Shown in pieces: positions 1-9,460 of a stretch of DNA of 64,000 nt (within the stretch, counting starts at the first letter, position 1; each line of letters starts with the position of its first letter). Source of the stretch: Halomonas sp. Y3 (GTDB taxonomy: Bacteria > Pseudomonadota > Gammaproteobacteria > Pseudomonadales > Halomonadaceae); NCBI RefSeq assembly GCF_024137965.1, contig NZ_CP099975.1, positions 3,720,001 through 3,784,000 on the forward strand, in the 5' to 3' direction. The notes under the pieces are model-generated. The model was not told the origin of the DNA, did no database searches, and saw only the letters and a program-made list of their open reading frames with translations. A program made the position numbers and the translations under genes.

Positions 1-327
1 CTGACCGAGGTCTCCGGCGTCAGCACCATGAACCTGCTGAGCCAGGAGGGCGGCCCACTCGGCTACCTGGTCATGTACGCCTGCATCGCCCTCTCCTACG
101 TCTTCCTGGGCTTCGCCGTGAAGCGCATCGCCGTGGGCGTGGCCTTCGCCATGTGGGAAGGCGTCGGCATCGCACTGATCACCGCCCTGTCGCTGCTGGT
201 CTTCGACAGCGTGCTGTCGACCCAGGAGCTGGTCGGCCTCGGCCTGGTGGTGGTGGGTATCGTGATGATCAACGCCGGCGAAGTGCATGCCCCGGCCGCC
301 GTAGAGGAGCACACAGCATGTCGCTGA
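1..327 (+). CDS. mdtJ: SMR-family exporter subunit MdtJ (5' end outside window)
   Basis: Small multidrug resistance family membrane protein, one half of the MdtJI heterodimer that exports spermidine in E. coli. About 108 C-terminal codons are present, so only some 10-15 residues are missing at the left edge. The reading frame is open from base 1. The stretch LSYVFLGFAVKRIAVGVAFA followed by WEGVGIALI matches the MdtJ third-helix region closely, and the protein has the expected run of hydrophobic helices with a short polar tail. It overlaps the next gene by 10 bases, implying translational coupling, as expected for a paired SMR exporter. Confidence 0.85.
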   Translation: MTEVSGVSTMNLLSQEGGPLGYLVMYACIALSYVFLGFAVKRIAVGVAFAMWEGVGIALITALSLLVFDSVLSTQELVGLGLVVVGIVMINAGEVHAPAAVEEHTACR

Positions 328-644
328 TCGGTCTGCCGCTGCTGCTGGTGGTGGGCGCCGCCGTCCTGGACGTGGCCGCCAACCTGCTGCTCAACCTCTC
401 CGACGGCTTTCGCCGTCGAGGCTGGGGCATCCTGGCCATCCTGCTGGTGCTCGGGGCCTTCACCCTGCTGGCTCAGGCGGTCAGGCACATGGACCTGGCC
501 ATCGCCTATGCGACCTGGGGCGCCCTGGGCATCCTGGGCACCGCCCTGGGCGGCCGCTGGTGGTTCGGTCAGCGCCTCAACGCCCTGGGCTGGAGCGGCA
601 TCCTGGTGGTCATCATCGCCGTCATCGTGATCAAGACGGCCTGA
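318..644 (+). CDS. mdtI: SMR-family exporter subunit MdtI
   Basis: Partner subunit of MdtJ, 108 residues, four predicted membrane helices. The motif LSDGFRRRGWG after helix 1 and LAIAYATWGALGI in helix 3 correspond to the MdtI signature (FSDGFRRK and VAYALWGGFGI in E. coli). The ATG at 318 lies inside the end of mdtJ. Polyamine export is inferred from family; substrate specificity cannot be read from sequence. Confidence 0.87.
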   Translation: MSLIGLPLLLVVGAAVLDVAANLLLNLSDGFRRRGWGILAILLVLGAFTLLAQAVRHMDLAIAYATWGALGILGTALGGRWWFGQRLNALGWSGILVVIIAVIVIKTA

Positions 645-680
645 GCGGGCCGCTCACCGCCCGCCCGCGAGCCATACGGC

Positions 681-711
681 AGCGCCCGGCCAGTTCTGCT
701 GGCCGGGCGCT
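681..711. terminator. Bidirectional stem-loop between mdtI and metK
   Basis: Perfect 12-bp inverted repeat (681-692 and 700-711) with a 7-base loop. It lies between the convergent ends of mdtI and metK. There is no clear U-run on either side, so termination is inferred from position and stem strength. Confidence 0.6.
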
Positions 712-754
712 GTCCCGTTCACCGGGGTGATACAGAAGGCTCGGGCGCCGGGCG

Positions 755-1975
755 TCAGAGACCAGCGGCCTGGCGCAGGGCGTTGGCGCGGTCGGTCTTC
801 TCCCAGGGGAAGGCGGTGAAGGTCTCGGTATGCTCCTCGCCCTGGGTATCGGTCCAGGTGTAGGAGGTCTCGAAGGGCTCGCGGCCGAAGTGGCCGTAGG
901 CCGCGGTGAGCCGGTACATGGGGTGCAGCAGGTCGAGCATGCGGGTGATGGCGTGGGGGCGCAGGTCGAAGTGCTCGCGCACCAGTTCGATGATCCGTGC
1001 GTCGTCCACCTTGCCGGTGCCGAAGGTGTTGATGGAGACCGAGGTGGGCTCGGCCACGCCGATGGCGTAAGAGACCTGGATCTCGCACTTGTCGGCCAGC
1101 CCCGCGGCGACGATGTTCTTGGCCACGTAGCGGCCGGCGTAGGCGGCGCTGCGGTCCACCTTGGAGGGGTCCTTGCCGGAGAAGGCGCCGCCGCCGTGGC
1201 GGGCCATGCCGCCGTAGGTATCGACGATGATCTTGCGCCCGGTCAGGCCGCAGTCGCCCACCGGACCGCCGATCACGAACTTGCCGGTGGGGTTGATGTG
1301 ATACTGGGTAGTCTCGGAGAGCCACTCGGCGGGAATCACCTGCTCGATGATCTCGCGCTTGACCATCTTGCGCAGCTCCTCCTGGTCGATGCCCGGATCG
1401 TGCTGGGTGGAGAGCACCACCGCCTCCACCGCGCAGGGCTTGCCCTCGGCGTCGTAGCGGAAGGTGACCTGGCTCTTGGCATCCGGGCGCAGCCAGGGCA
1501 GCAGGCCGTGCTTGCGCAGCTCCGCCTGGCGCTCCACCAGGCGATGGGCGTAGTGGATCGGCGCCGGCATGAAGGAGTCGGTCTCGTTGGTGGCGTAGCC
1601 GAACATCAGCCCCTGGTCGCCGGCCCCCTGGTCCTCGGGGTGGCTGCGATCGACCCCCTGGGCGATATCCAGGCTCTGCTTGCCGATCAGGTTGAGCACG
1701 CCGCAGGTCTCACCGTCGAAGCCCACGTCCGAGGAGGTGTAGCCGATATCCAGGATCACCTGGCGCACCAGCTCCTCCAGGTCGACCCAGGCGGAGGTGC
1801 TGATCTCGCCGGCGACGATGGCCACCCCGGTCTTGACCAGGGTCTCGCAGGCCACCCGGGCCTGCTTGTCGCGGGCAATGATGGCGTCCAGCACCGCATC
1901 GGAAATCTGATCGGCAATCTTGTCCGGATGCCCCTCGGAAACGGACTCGGAAGTAAAGAGGGAGTATTCGCTCAT
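755..1975 (-). CDS. metK: S-adenosylmethionine synthetase
   Basis: Makes S-adenosylmethionine from methionine and ATP in the cytosol; homotetramer or dimer of dimers. 406 residues, close to the usual size (E. coli 384). N-terminal motif [13 protein letters not shown], the loop [12 protein letters not shown] and the phosphate-binding stretch around [19 protein letters not shown] are all present. The start was set at the ATG giving [10 protein letters not shown]; the frame stays open far upstream, antisense to tkt, but that part has no family similarity. It is transcribed divergently from tkt across a spacer of about 280 bases. I see no SAM riboswitch in its leader. Confidence 0.96.
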   Translation of the reverse strand: MSEYSLFTSESVSEGHPDKIADQISDAVLDAIIARDKQARVACETLVKTGVAIVAGEISTSAWVDLEELVRQVILDIGYTSSDVGFDGETCGVLNLIGKQSLDIAQGVDRSHPEDQGAGDQGLMFGYATNETDSFMPAPIHYAHRLVERQAELRKHGLLPWLRPDAKSQVTFRYDAEGKPCAVEAVVLSTQHDPGIDQEELRKMVKREIIEQVIPAEWLSETTQYHINPTGKFVIGGPVGDCGLTGRKIIVDTYGGMARHGGGAFSGKDPSKVDRSAAYAGRYVAKNIVAAGLADKCEIQVSYAIGVAEPTSVSINTFGTGKVDDARIIELVREHFDLRPHAITRMLDLLHPMYRLTAAYGHFGREPFETSYTWTDTQGEEHTETFTAFPWEKTDRANALRQAAGL

Positions 1976-2105
1976 GGCGTCCTCGACCTTGTGTGGTGCG
2001 GCAGTGCGACTGCGCCGGATGATCTGGGCGGCGCGAACGGGCGCGAAGCCCTGGCCTTTTGGGGCCAAGAGTCTACACCCTGGGGCAGGGCGAGGCATCC
2101 ACGAT

Positions 2106-2134
2106 TTGAAGCGCGGCGTCAAGTCGGCGACAAT
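2106..2134 (+). promoter_or_regulatory. Candidate sigma-70 promoter of tkt
   Basis: TTGAAG (2106-2111) and GACAAT (2129-2134) are separated by exactly 17 bases, each matching 4 of 6 consensus positions. The predicted start near 2141 would give a leader of about 115 nucleotides containing the two hairpins listed next. Confidence 0.5.
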
Positions 2135-2153
2135 AAAGGGACCGAATTCGATT

Positions 2154-2231
2154 CCGCCGCGAGCGTCCCGCGGCGGCTTACCCCAGCCGGAATGCCTGCC
2201 TTCGCTGCTCCCCCAGCGAAGGCAGGCATTC
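2154..2231 (+). promoter_or_regulatory. Two-hairpin leader upstream of tkt
   Basis: Hairpin 1 has 8-bp arms (2154-2161 and 2169-2176) with a 7-base loop. Hairpin 2 is a perfect 18-bp inverted repeat (2190-2207 and 2214-2231) with a 6-base loop. It ends 23 bases before the tkt start codon and about 10 bases before its ribosome-binding site (GAGGAG, 2242-2247). There is no U-tract after it, so it is not a simple terminator. It could be a stabilising element, a protein-binding site or an attenuator-type structure. Confidence 0.6.
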
Positions 2232-2254
2232 TGCCGCAGGCGAGGAGCTACCCA

Positions 2255-4249
2255 ATGCCGTCCCGTTTCGAACTGGCCAATGCCATTCGCGCCCTGTCCA
2301 TGGATGCCGTCCAGCGGGCCAAGTCCGGCCACCCCGGTGCGCCCATGGGCATGGCCGATATCGCCGAAGTGCTGTGGAACGACTACCTCAAGCACAACCC
2401 GGCCGACCCCAAGTGGCCCGACCGCGACCGCTTCGTGCTCTCCAACGGCCACGGCTCCATGCTGCTCTACTCCCTGCTGCACCTCAGCGGCTATGAGCTG
2501 AGCCTCGAAGAGCTGCAGGGCTTCCGCCAGCTCCACTCCAAGACCGCCGGCCATCCGGAATACGGCTACGCGCCGGGCGTCGAGACCACCACCGGCCCCC
2601 TCGGCCAGGGCCTGGCCAACGCCGTGGGCATGGCCATCGCCGAGAAGACCCTGGCGGCACAGTTCAACCGCCCCGGGCACACCATCGTCGACCACAATAC
2701 CTATGTGTTCCTGGGCGACGGCTGCCTGATGGAGGGCATCTCCCACGAGGTGTGCTCCCTGGCCGGCACCCAGAAGCTGGGCAAGCTGGTCGCCTTCTAC
2801 GACGACAACGGCATCTCCATCGACGGCGAGGTCGAAGGCTGGTTCACCGATGACACCGCCAAGCGCTTCGAGGCCTACGGCTGGCACGTGGTGCCCAACG
2901 TCGACGGCCACAAGCCCGAGGAGATCAAGGCCGCCATCGAGCTGGCGAAGAGCCACGACGACAAGCCGAGCCTGATCATCTGCAAGACCGTCATCGGCTT
3001 CGGCGCCCCCAACAAGCAGGGCAAGGAGGAGTGCCACGGCGCCCCCCTGGGTGAGGAGGAGGTCGCCGCCGCCCGCCAGCAGCTCGACTGGCCCCACGCC
3101 CCCTTCCACATCCCGGAGCCCGTCTACCAGGGCTGGGACGCTCGCAAGCAGGGCAGCGCCGCCCAGAGCGAGTGGCAGGCGCGCTTCGAGCGCTATCGCG
3201 AAGAGTATCCGGCGCTGGCCCGCGAGTTCCAGCGCCGCCTGCAGCGCAAGCTGCCCGCCGACCTGAAGAGCGAAGCCCTCCAGGAAAAGGCCAACCAGGC
3301 CGAAGAGAGCATCGCCAGCCGCAAAGCCTCGCTCAACTGCCTCAACGAGCTGGGCCCGCAGCTGCCCGAGCTGCTGGGCGGCAGCGCCGACCTGGCGCCC
3401 TCCAACCTGACCTTCTGGAACGGCGCCAAGGCGATCACCCCGGAGACGCCGGACGGCAACTATCTGCACTACGGGGTGCGCGAATTCGGCATGGGCGCCA
3501 TCATGAACGGCATCGCCCTGCACGGCGGCTTCGTGCCCTACGGCGCCACCTTCCTGATCTTCATGGAGTACATGCGCAACGCCGTGCGCATGGCGGCCCT
3601 GATGGATCAGCAGGCGATCTTCGTCTTCACCCACGACTCCATCGGCCTGGGCGAGGATGGCCCCACCCACCAGCCCATCGAGCAGCTGGCCAGCCTGCGC
3701 TCCACTCCCAACCTGGCCACCTGGCGCCCCTGTGACGCCGTGGAAACGGCTGCCGCCTGGGATGCCGCCCTCAAGCGCCACTCCGGCCCCTCCGCCCTGG
3801 TGCTCTCCCGTCAGAACCTGCCGCACCAGACCCGTACCAAGCAGCAGCTGGGCAATATCCAGCGCGGTGGATACGTCCTCAAGGACAGCGAAGGTACTCC
3901 GGAGCTGATCCTGATCGCCACCGGCTCCGAGGTCGGCCTGGCCATGGACGCCGCGGCCGAGCTCGAGCAGGCGGGCCACGCCGTGCGCGTGGTCTCCATG
4001 CCCTCCGCCTTCCGCTTCGACGGCCAGGAGGCCGAGTACCGCGAGAAGGTGCTGCCGAGCAGCGTCACCAAGCGGATCGCCATCGAGGCGAGCCATCGCG
4101 ACTACTGGTACAAGTACGTGGGCCTCAACGGCCGCGTCATCGGCATGAGCACCTACGGCGAGTCCGCGCCGGCCGGCGACCTGTTCAAGCACTTCGGCTT
4201 CACCGTCGAGAACCTGGTGCAGGAAGCCAGGGAGCTGCTGGAGGGCTGA
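2255..4249 (+). CDS. tkt: Transketolase
   Basis: Thiamine-diphosphate enzyme of the non-oxidative pentose phosphate pathway, transferring two-carbon ketol units. 664 residues, matching E. coli TktA (663). The N-terminal ThDP domain shows [27 protein letters not shown] and the pyrophosphate-binding GDGCLMEG (about residue 154). The middle domain has [17 protein letters not shown] and [19 protein letters not shown]. The start is the ATG after CGAGGAG. It heads a plus-strand carbon-metabolism block with lrgAB, epd, pgk and fba, and it has its own strong terminator. Confidence 0.97.
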   Translation: MPSRFELANAIRALSMDAVQRAKSGHPGAPMGMADIAEVLWNDYLKHNPADPKWPDRDRFVLSNGHGSMLLYSLLHLSGYELSLEELQGFRQLHSKTAGHPEYGYAPGVETTTGPLGQGLANAVGMAIAEKTLAAQFNRPGHTIVDHNTYVFLGDGCLMEGISHEVCSLAGTQKLGKLVAFYDDNGISIDGEVEGWFTDDTAKRFEAYGWHVVPNVDGHKPEEIKAAIELAKSHDDKPSLIICKTVIGFGAPNKQGKEECHGAPLGEEEVAAARQQLDWPHAPFHIPEPVYQGWDARKQGSAAQSEWQARFERYREEYPALAREFQRRLQRKLPADLKSEALQEKANQAEESIASRKASLNCLNELGPQLPELLGGSADLAPSNLTFWNGAKAITPETPDGNYLHYGVREFGMGAIMNGIALHGGFVPYGATFLIFMEYMRNAVRMAALMDQQAIFVFTHDSIGLGEDGPTHQPIEQLASLRSTPNLATWRPCDAVETAAAWDAALKRHSGPSALVLSRQNLPHQTRTKQQLGNIQRGGYVLKDSEGTPELILIATGSEVGLAMDAAAELEQAGHAVRVVSMPSAFRFDGQEAEYREKVLPSSVTKRIAIEASHRDYWYKYVGLNGRVIGMSTYGESAPAGDLFKHFGFTVENLVQEARELLEG

Positions 4250-4279
4250 TCCTCTCCGCTTCCGCTGCCCAGAGTGACA

Positions 4280-4314
4280 GGGGGCGCAGCCAGTCGGCTG
4301 CGCCCCCTTTGTTT
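4280..4314 (+). terminator. Rho-independent terminator of tkt
   Basis: 12-bp GC-rich perfect stem (4280-4291 with 4296-4307) and a 4-base loop, followed by TTTGTTTT. It sits 30 bases after the tkt stop. Confidence 0.85.
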
Positions 4315-4414
4315 TCAACGCAGCGCAACGTCTTCAGCGCCGCGCGGCCTCGGGACAGCCGATAGCGTGCTAACATGCCACTTCGATTCCGCCTTCTCTT
4401 CTCAAGGAGCCTCG

Positions 4415-4774
4415 ATGCCCGTTCTGCGCGGTTTTCTCTGGCTGCTGGGCTTCCTGCTGCTCGGCGATGCGCTGGTCACCCTGACGGGGCTGCCGGTCTC
4501 CGCCGGCGTGGCGGGCATGCTGCTGCTCACCCTCTGGCTGGTGCTTCGGGGCAGCGTGAATGCCGATATCGCCGCCGCCGCCCGGCCGCTGATCAATGTG
4601 CTGGCCATGCTGATCATGCCCGGCGTCGTCGGCGTCTTCTTTATCCTCGATAGCCTGAGCGGCCAGTGGGCGGCGATCCTCGGCGCCCTGGTGGGGGGTA
4701 CCCTGCTCAGCGTCTTCACCACCCTGTGGCTGATGCGCCGCCTGATCGTCGGGGAGGAGCCCGGCCGTGAGTGA
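4415..4774 (+). CDS. lrgA: CidA/LrgA holin-like membrane protein
   Basis: 119-residue integral membrane protein of the CidA/LrgA family, four hydrophobic helices. Family members are holin-like proteins linked to autolysis control and, in several bacteria, pyruvate or acetate overflow transport. The start is the ATG at 4415, preceded by AAGGAG at 4404-4409; the longer upstream frame has no family similarity. The motif LLLTLWLVLRGSVN and the central LLIMPGVVGVFF-like segment (LAMLIMPGVVGVFFI) fit the family. It overlaps the next gene by 8 bases. Confidence 0.85.
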   Translation: MPVLRGFLWLLGFLLLGDALVTLTGLPVSAGVAGMLLLTLWLVLRGSVNADIAAAARPLINVLAMLIMPGVVGVFFILDSLSGQWAAILGALVGGTLLSVFTTLWLMRRLIVGEEPGRE

Positions 4775-5483
4775 GCTCCTCGACCACCTGCTGGCCACCC
4801 CGCTGCTGGCCATCGCCCTGACGCTTGCCGCCTACTTCGCCGGCGCCCGGCTGTTCCGCCTGGTGGGCGCACCGAGCTGGTGCCCGCCGATTCTGGTCGC
4901 CGCCCTGCTGCTGGCCGGGGTGCTGGCGCTGACCGGCATCGACTACGCCGACTACCGGGAGGGGGCCGGCTGGCTGATGCTGCTGCTGGGCCCGGCCACC
5001 GTGGCCCTGGGGCTGCCGCTCTACCAGCAGATGGCTCATATCCGCGACCTCTGGCGGCCGCTGCTGGTCTGCCTGCCCATCGCCTCCGCCATGGCGGCCC
5101 TCTACGCGGTGGCCATCGCCTGGCTGCTGGGCGCCTCGCCGGAGGTGATGGCCTCCCTGGCGCCGAAGTCGGTCACCGCCCCCATCGCCATCGGCATCAC
5201 CGAACAGCTCGGCGGCTCGGTGGCGCTGATGATGGGGGGCCTGCTGCTGACCGGCGTTGCCGCCATCGGCTTCGTCGACCTGGTGGCCCGCGGGCTGGGC
5301 ATCCGCGACCAGCGCCTGCTGGGGCTCGCCCTGGGTATCAACGGCCACGCCCTGGGCACGGTGCGCGCCTTCGAGATCGGCCCCACCGCCGGCGCCTTCG
5401 CCTCCCTGGGCATGAGCCTCACCGGCATCCTCACCGCCCTGCTGCTGCCACTGGCCTGGCGGCTGCCGGGACTCGCCGGCTGA
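4767..5483 (+). CDS. lrgB: LrgB/CidB family membrane protein
   Basis: 238 residues, partner of the LrgA-like protein. Family signatures GPATVALGLPLYQQ and PKSVTAPIAIGITEQLGG are clear, with about six membrane segments. It starts with GTG at 4767 inside the end of lrgA and after GGGGAGGAG, so the two are translationally coupled. It sits between tkt and epd, which fits the proposed link of LrgAB proteins to glycolytic overflow, but that role is inference. Confidence 0.9.
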   Translation: MSELLDHLLATPLLAIALTLAAYFAGARLFRLVGAPSWCPPILVAALLLAGVLALTGIDYADYREGAGWLMLLLGPATVALGLPLYQQMAHIRDLWRPLLVCLPIASAMAALYAVAIAWLLGASPEVMASLAPKSVTAPIAIGITEQLGGSVALMMGGLLLTGVAAIGFVDLVARGLGIRDQRLLGLALGINGHALGTVRAFEIGPTAGAFASLGMSLTGILTALLLPLAWRLPGLAG

Positions 5484-5550
5484 AGTGCGCTAGAATTGCG
5501 CCTTTCATTTCCCTCGTGACACCCCGCGACCTGGAGCCTCCACCACCGCC

Positions 5551-6630
5551 ATGGCCTACCGCATCGCCATCAACGGTTACGGCCGCATCGGCCAGTGCGT
5601 GCTGCGTGCCCTGTTTGAAGAACAGAGGGCCGAACAGCAGAGAGCCACACGGCAGCGGGGCAGAGCGATCGGCGAGAGCGCTGCGTCGCTGGAGATCGTC
5701 GCCATCAACGAGCTCTCGGATCTCGATACCATCGCCTACCTGACTCGCTATGACACCACCCACGGCCGCTTCCCCGGCGAGGTGGAGACGGGTGACGGTC
5801 GCCTGGTCATCGATGGCCACCCCATCCGGGTGCTCTCCGAATCCGACCCCGAGCGCCTGCCCTGGCGGGAGCTGGGCATCGACCTGGTGCTGGAGTGCTC
5901 CGGCAGCTTCAAGGATCGCGCCACGGCATCCCGCCACCTGGCGGCCGGCGCCGGCCGCCTGCTCTTCTCCCAGCCGGCGGAGAGCGACGTGGACGCCACC
6001 ATCGTCACCGGCATCAACGACGGCGACCTGGCCGCCTCCCACCGCATCGTCTCGGCCGCCTCCTGCACCACCAACTGCCTGGTGCCGGTGCTCACTGTGC
6101 TGGACGAGGCCCTGGGCATCGAGCACGGCGTCACCACCACCATCCACTCGGCCATGAACGACCAGCCGGTGATCGACGCCTACCACCAGACCGATCTGCG
6201 CCTGACCCGCTCGGCGATGCACTCCATCGTGCCGGTGGATACCGGCCTGGCCCTGGGCATCAACCGCCTGGTGCCCCACCTGGCCGGGCGCTTCGAGTGC
6301 CTCCATGTCCGGGTGCCGACCATCAACGTCTCGGCCATGGATATCAGCCTCACGGTGCGCCGGGAGACCAGCGCCGCCGAGGTCAACGCCCTGCTCGCCG
6401 AGGCGAGCCGCGGCCGACTGGCCGGGCTGCTCGGCTACACCGAGGAGCCGATGGCCTCGGTCGACTTCAACCACGATCCGCGCTCCGGTATCGTGGACGC
6501 CACCCAGACCCGGGTGGCCGGCGGCCGCCTGCTCAAGCTGCTGTGCTGGTTCGACAACGAGTGGGGATTCGCCAACCGCATGCTCGACGTCGGCCGGCGC
6601 CTGGCCGCCCTGCCCCTCGACACCCCTTGA
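5551..6630 (+). CDS. epd: Erythrose-4-phosphate dehydrogenase (GAPDH-like)
   Basis: NAD-dependent enzyme of the GAPDH superfamily, oxidising erythrose 4-phosphate to 4-phosphoerythronate for pyridoxal phosphate synthesis. 359 residues. The Rossmann motif INGYGRIGQCVLRAL, the catalytic cysteine in SAASCTTNC and the Epd-type IHSAMNDQPVIDAYH and PVDTGLALGI are present. It groups with Epd rather than glycolytic Gap by these motifs. It carries a Gln/Arg-rich insertion of about 20 residues (roughly residues 24-46) between the first strand-helix unit and VVAINELxD, absent from E. coli Epd (339 aa). It is followed by pgk and fba as in E. coli. Confidence 0.9.
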   Translation: MAYRIAINGYGRIGQCVLRALFEEQRAEQQRATRQRGRAIGESAASLEIVAINELSDLDTIAYLTRYDTTHGRFPGEVETGDGRLVIDGHPIRVLSESDPERLPWRELGIDLVLECSGSFKDRATASRHLAAGAGRLLFSQPAESDVDATIVTGINDGDLAASHRIVSAASCTTNCLVPVLTVLDEALGIEHGVTTTIHSAMNDQPVIDAYHQTDLRLTRSAMHSIVPVDTGLALGINRLVPHLAGRFECLHVRVPTINVSAMDISLTVRRETSAAEVNALLAEASRGRLAGLLGYTEEPMASVDFNHDPRSGIVDATQTRVAGGRLLKLLCWFDNEWGFANRMLDVGRRLAALPLDTP

Positions 6631-6666
6631 CCGCTTTTCGTTTGCTCAGATGAGGAACACGCCCCG

Positions 6667-7836
6667 ATGAACGTGCGCAAGATGACCGACCTCGACCTCA
6701 GCGGCCAGCGCGTGCTGATCCGCGAGGACCTGAACGTGCCCGTCAAGCACGGCAAGGTGACCAGCGACGCCCGCCTGCGCGCGGCGCTGCCCACCATTCA
6801 GGCCGCCCGGGATGCCGGCGCCAAGGTGATGCTGATGAGCCACCTGGGCCGTCCCACCGAGGGCGAGCCCGCCGAGGAGTTCTCCCTGGCGCCGGTGGCC
6901 GAGCAACTTGGCGAGCTGCTGGGCCGTCCGGTGTCCCTGGTCAAGGAGTACCTCGACGTGGCGCTGGACCTGGCCGACGGCGAGGTGGTGCTGCTCGAGA
7001 ACGTGCGCTTCAACGCCGGTGAGAAGAAGGATGAGGAGACCCTGGCCCGGCAGTACGCCGACCTGTGCGACATCTACGTGATGGACGCCTTCGGCACCGC
7101 CCACCGCGCCCAGGCCTCTACCCACGGCGTGGCGCGCTTTGCGCCGGTGGCCTGCGCCGGCCCCCTGCTGGCCGCCGAGCTCGATGCCCTGGAGAAGGCG
7201 CTGGCCACCCCGGCCCGGCCCTTGACCGCCATCGTCGGCGGCTCCAAGGTCTCCACCAAGCTCGACGTGCTCAACGCCCTCTCCGAGAAGTGCGACCAGC
7301 TGATCGTCGGCGGCGGCATCGCCAATACCTTTATCGCCGCGGCGGGCCACAATGTCGGCAAGTCGCTGCATGAGGCCGATCTGATCGACCAGGCCAAGGC
7401 CCTGATGGCCAGGGTCGAGATCCCGCTGCCCACCGACGTGGTGGTGGCCACCGAGTTCTCCGACGCCGCCGAGGCCGTGGTCAAGCCGGTGGACCAGGTA
7501 AGCGACGACGAGATGATCCTCGACATCGGCCCCGAGAGCGCCACGCGCCTGGCCGCCATGCTCAAGGACGCCGGCACCATCCTCTGGAACGGCCCCGTGG
7601 GCGTGTTCGAGATCGACCAGTTCGGCCACGGCACCGAGGTGATCTCCCGGGCCATCGCCGAGAGCCCGGCCTTCTCCATCGCCGGCGGCGGCGACACCCT
7701 GGCCGCCATCGACAAGTACGCCATCGCGGACCGGGTCTCCTACATCTCCACCGGCGGCGGCGCCTTCCTCGAGTACGTGGAGGGCAAGACCCTGCCGGCA
7801 GTGGCCGCCCTCGAGGCAGCCGCCGAGCGGGCCTGA
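6667..7836 (+). CDS. pgk: Phosphoglycerate kinase
   Basis: Transfers phosphate between 1,3-bisphosphoglycerate and ADP in glycolysis and gluconeogenesis. 389 residues (E. coli 387). The N-terminal signature [11 protein letters not shown], the substrate-binding SHLGRP and [11 protein letters not shown], the hinge GGSKVSTK and the nucleotide loop [12 protein letters not shown] are all intact. It lies 36 bases after epd and 85 bases before fba. Confidence 0.97.
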   Translation: MNVRKMTDLDLSGQRVLIREDLNVPVKHGKVTSDARLRAALPTIQAARDAGAKVMLMSHLGRPTEGEPAEEFSLAPVAEQLGELLGRPVSLVKEYLDVALDLADGEVVLLENVRFNAGEKKDEETLARQYADLCDIYVMDAFGTAHRAQASTHGVARFAPVACAGPLLAAELDALEKALATPARPLTAIVGGSKVSTKLDVLNALSEKCDQLIVGGGIANTFIAAAGHNVGKSLHEADLIDQAKALMARVEIPLPTDVVVATEFSDAAEAVVKPVDQVSDDEMILDIGPESATRLAAMLKDAGTILWNGPVGVFEIDQFGHGTEVISRAIAESPAFSIAGGGDTLAAIDKYAIADRVSYISTGGGAFLEYVEGKTLPAVAALEAAAERA

Positions 7837-7921
7837 TAGACTCCAGGCACTCATTACCCCATCTCCCCAACGACCGACTCGCGGCGCCCCGGGCGCCGCG
7901 GCCACGCAAAAAGGTGACACC

Positions 7922-8986
7922 ATGGCACTGATCAGCATGCGCCAGATGCTGGACCACGCCGCCGAGTACGGCTACGGCGTTCCGGCCTTCAACGTCAACA
8001 ACCTCGAGCAGATGCGCGCCATCATGGAAGCCGCCGATCGCACCGACTCCCCGGTGATCGTCCAGGCCTCCGCCGGCGCCCGCAAGTACGCCGGCGCCCC
8101 CTTCCTGCGCCACCTGATCCTGGCCGCGGTGGAGGAGTTCCCGCATATCCCGGTCTGCATGCACCAGGACCACGGCACCAGCCCCGCGGTGTGCCAGCGC
8201 TCCATCCAGCTGGGCTTCTCCTCGGTGATGATGGACGGCTCCCTGGGCGAGGACGGCAAGACCCCGATGGACTACGACTACAACGTCGACGTCACCCGTC
8301 GCACCGTGGAGATGGCCCACGCCTGCGGCGTCTCCGTGGAGGGCGAGCTGGGCTGCCTGGGCTCCCTGGAGACCGGCATGGCCGGCGAAGAGGACGGCAT
8401 CGGCGCCGAGGGCAAGCTGGACATGGAGCAGCTGCTCACCGACCCGGAGGAGGCCGCCGAGTTCGTCAAGGCCACCGGCGTGGATGCCCTGGCCATTGCC
8501 ATCGGCACCAGCCACGGCGCCTACAAGTTCACCAAGCCGCCCACCGGCGACACCCTCTCCATCCAGCGCATCAAGGAGATCCACGCCCGCATCCCCGACA
8601 CCCACCTGGTGATGCATGGCTCCTCCTCGGTGCCCCAGGAGTGGCTCGAGGTGATCAACCGCTATGGCGGCGAGATCCCCGAGACCTACGGCGTGCCGGT
8701 GGAGGAGATCGTCGAGGGCATCAAGCACGGCGTGCGCAAGGTCAACATCGACACCGACCTGCGCCTGGCCTCCACCGGGGCGGTGCGTCGCTTCCTGGCC
8801 GAGAACCCCAGCGAGTTCGACCCGCGCAAGTTCCTCAAGGAGACCGTCTCCGCCATGCGCGACGTCTGCATCGCCCGCTACGAGGCCTTCGGCACCGCCG
8901 GCCACGCCTCGAAGATCAGGCCGATCAGCCTGGAAGCCATGGTCGCCCGCTACGAGAGCGGCGAGCTGGCGCCCAAGGTGAAGTAA
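7922..8986 (+). CDS. fba: Class II fructose-bisphosphate aldolase
   Basis: Zinc-dependent reversible cleavage of fructose 1,6-bisphosphate. 354 residues, the length of the CbbA-like subtype rather than E. coli FbaA. Zinc and phosphate ligands are visible in [33 protein letters not shown] and [10 protein letters not shown]. The ribosome-binding site is AAAAGGTGACACC. A short GC-rich hairpin (7881-7888 with 7892-7899) in the pgk-fba spacer may set differential mRNA stability. Confidence 0.96.
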   Translation: MALISMRQMLDHAAEYGYGVPAFNVNNLEQMRAIMEAADRTDSPVIVQASAGARKYAGAPFLRHLILAAVEEFPHIPVCMHQDHGTSPAVCQRSIQLGFSSVMMDGSLGEDGKTPMDYDYNVDVTRRTVEMAHACGVSVEGELGCLGSLETGMAGEEDGIGAEGKLDMEQLLTDPEEAAEFVKATGVDALAIAIGTSHGAYKFTKPPTGDTLSIQRIKEIHARIPDTHLVMHGSSSVPQEWLEVINRYGGEIPETYGVPVEEIVEGIKHGVRKVNIDTDLRLASTGAVRRFLAENPSEFDPRKFLKETVSAMRDVCIARYEAFGTAGHASKIRPISLEAMVARYESGELAPKVK

Positions 8987-9025
8987 GGCGCCGACGCCTG
9001 CCCGCCGCGGCAGGCGAGCACCGCA

Positions 9026-9056
9026 AGGGGCGGCCCACCGGGCCGCCCCTCGTCGT
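9026..9056 (+). terminator. Terminator-like stem after fba
   Basis: 11-bp perfect stem (9026-9036 with 9040-9050) and a 3-base loop, then CGTCGTTT. It lies 40 bases after the fba stop. The U-run is short. Confidence 0.65.
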
Positions 9057-9086
9057 TTCCGTACCCAGCCGCCTCCCACCAACGAC

Positions 9087-9114
9087 GACGCCCCCGGCCA
9101 GGGCCGGGGGCGTC
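9087..9114. terminator. Stem-loop between fba and the minus-strand acidic gene
   Basis: 13-bp perfect inverted repeat (9087-9099 with 9102-9114) around two bases. It is placed to end the minus-strand transcript of the 9155-9460 gene and to back up the fba terminator. Confidence 0.55.
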
Positions 9115-9154
9115 AGTGAGGAAGCGGCTTCCTCGGAGGGGAGTGGCGAGGCGA

Positions 9155-9460
9155 TTACCAGGTGGATTCCTCGTCCTCGTCAGGGGTCTCCCACTCCTGC
9201 TCTTCCTCTTCGTCGAAGGTCCACTCCTCTTCCTCATTCTCGTACTCGGTCTCGTAGTCGGAGCCTTCGGCCTCAGTGCCCGCGAAGGGGTCGTCGGTGC
9301 CGGCACCGCCCCAGTTCTCATCCGGGGCCGGCTCCTCATGCGGCGCAGGCTCCTGGGGCTCATCGGGCTGCTCGCCGAAGCCGAAGGCCAGCGGGCTTGC
9401 GGTCAGGCCAACGGTGATACCGAAGATACCGAGCTTCTTGAGAAATTCCTTGGACATCAT
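9155..9460 (-). CDS. Small exported acidic protein, unknown function (copy A)
   Basis: 101 residues. A short positively charged N-terminus (MMSKEFLKK) is followed by a hydrophobic stretch ending LTASPLAFGFG, which looks like a signal peptide. The rest is strongly acidic and rich in Glu, Asp and Pro, ending in STW. The start is fixed by AGGAGG 8 bases before the first ATG; the long upstream frame is a GC artefact. A second gene at 61543-61884 has the same N-terminus and tryptophan-terminated acidic design. I do not recognise a named family. A cation-binding or envelope role is only a guess from charge. Confidence 0.75.
   Translation of the reverse strand: MMSKEFLKKLGIFGITVGLTASPLAFGFGEQPDEPQEPAPHEEPAPDENWGGAGTDDPFAGTEAEGSDYETEYENEEEEWTFDEEEEQEWETPDEDEESTW

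Noticed and set aside
1976..2105. SAM riboswitch in the metK leader
   Set aside because: No recognisable SAM-I/II/III/IV core, and such elements are not usual for metK in this group.
830..2254. Plus-strand frame upstream of tkt, antisense to metK
   Set aside because: Shadow of metK codon usage; transketolase homology and the ribosome-binding site place the start at 2255.
1976..4318. Minus-strand frame extending metK for another 780 codons antisense to tkt
   Set aside because: Open only because of GC-rich third positions on the opposite strand; MetK similarity starts at 1975 and the extension is low-complexity Gly/Val/Leu/His without family features.
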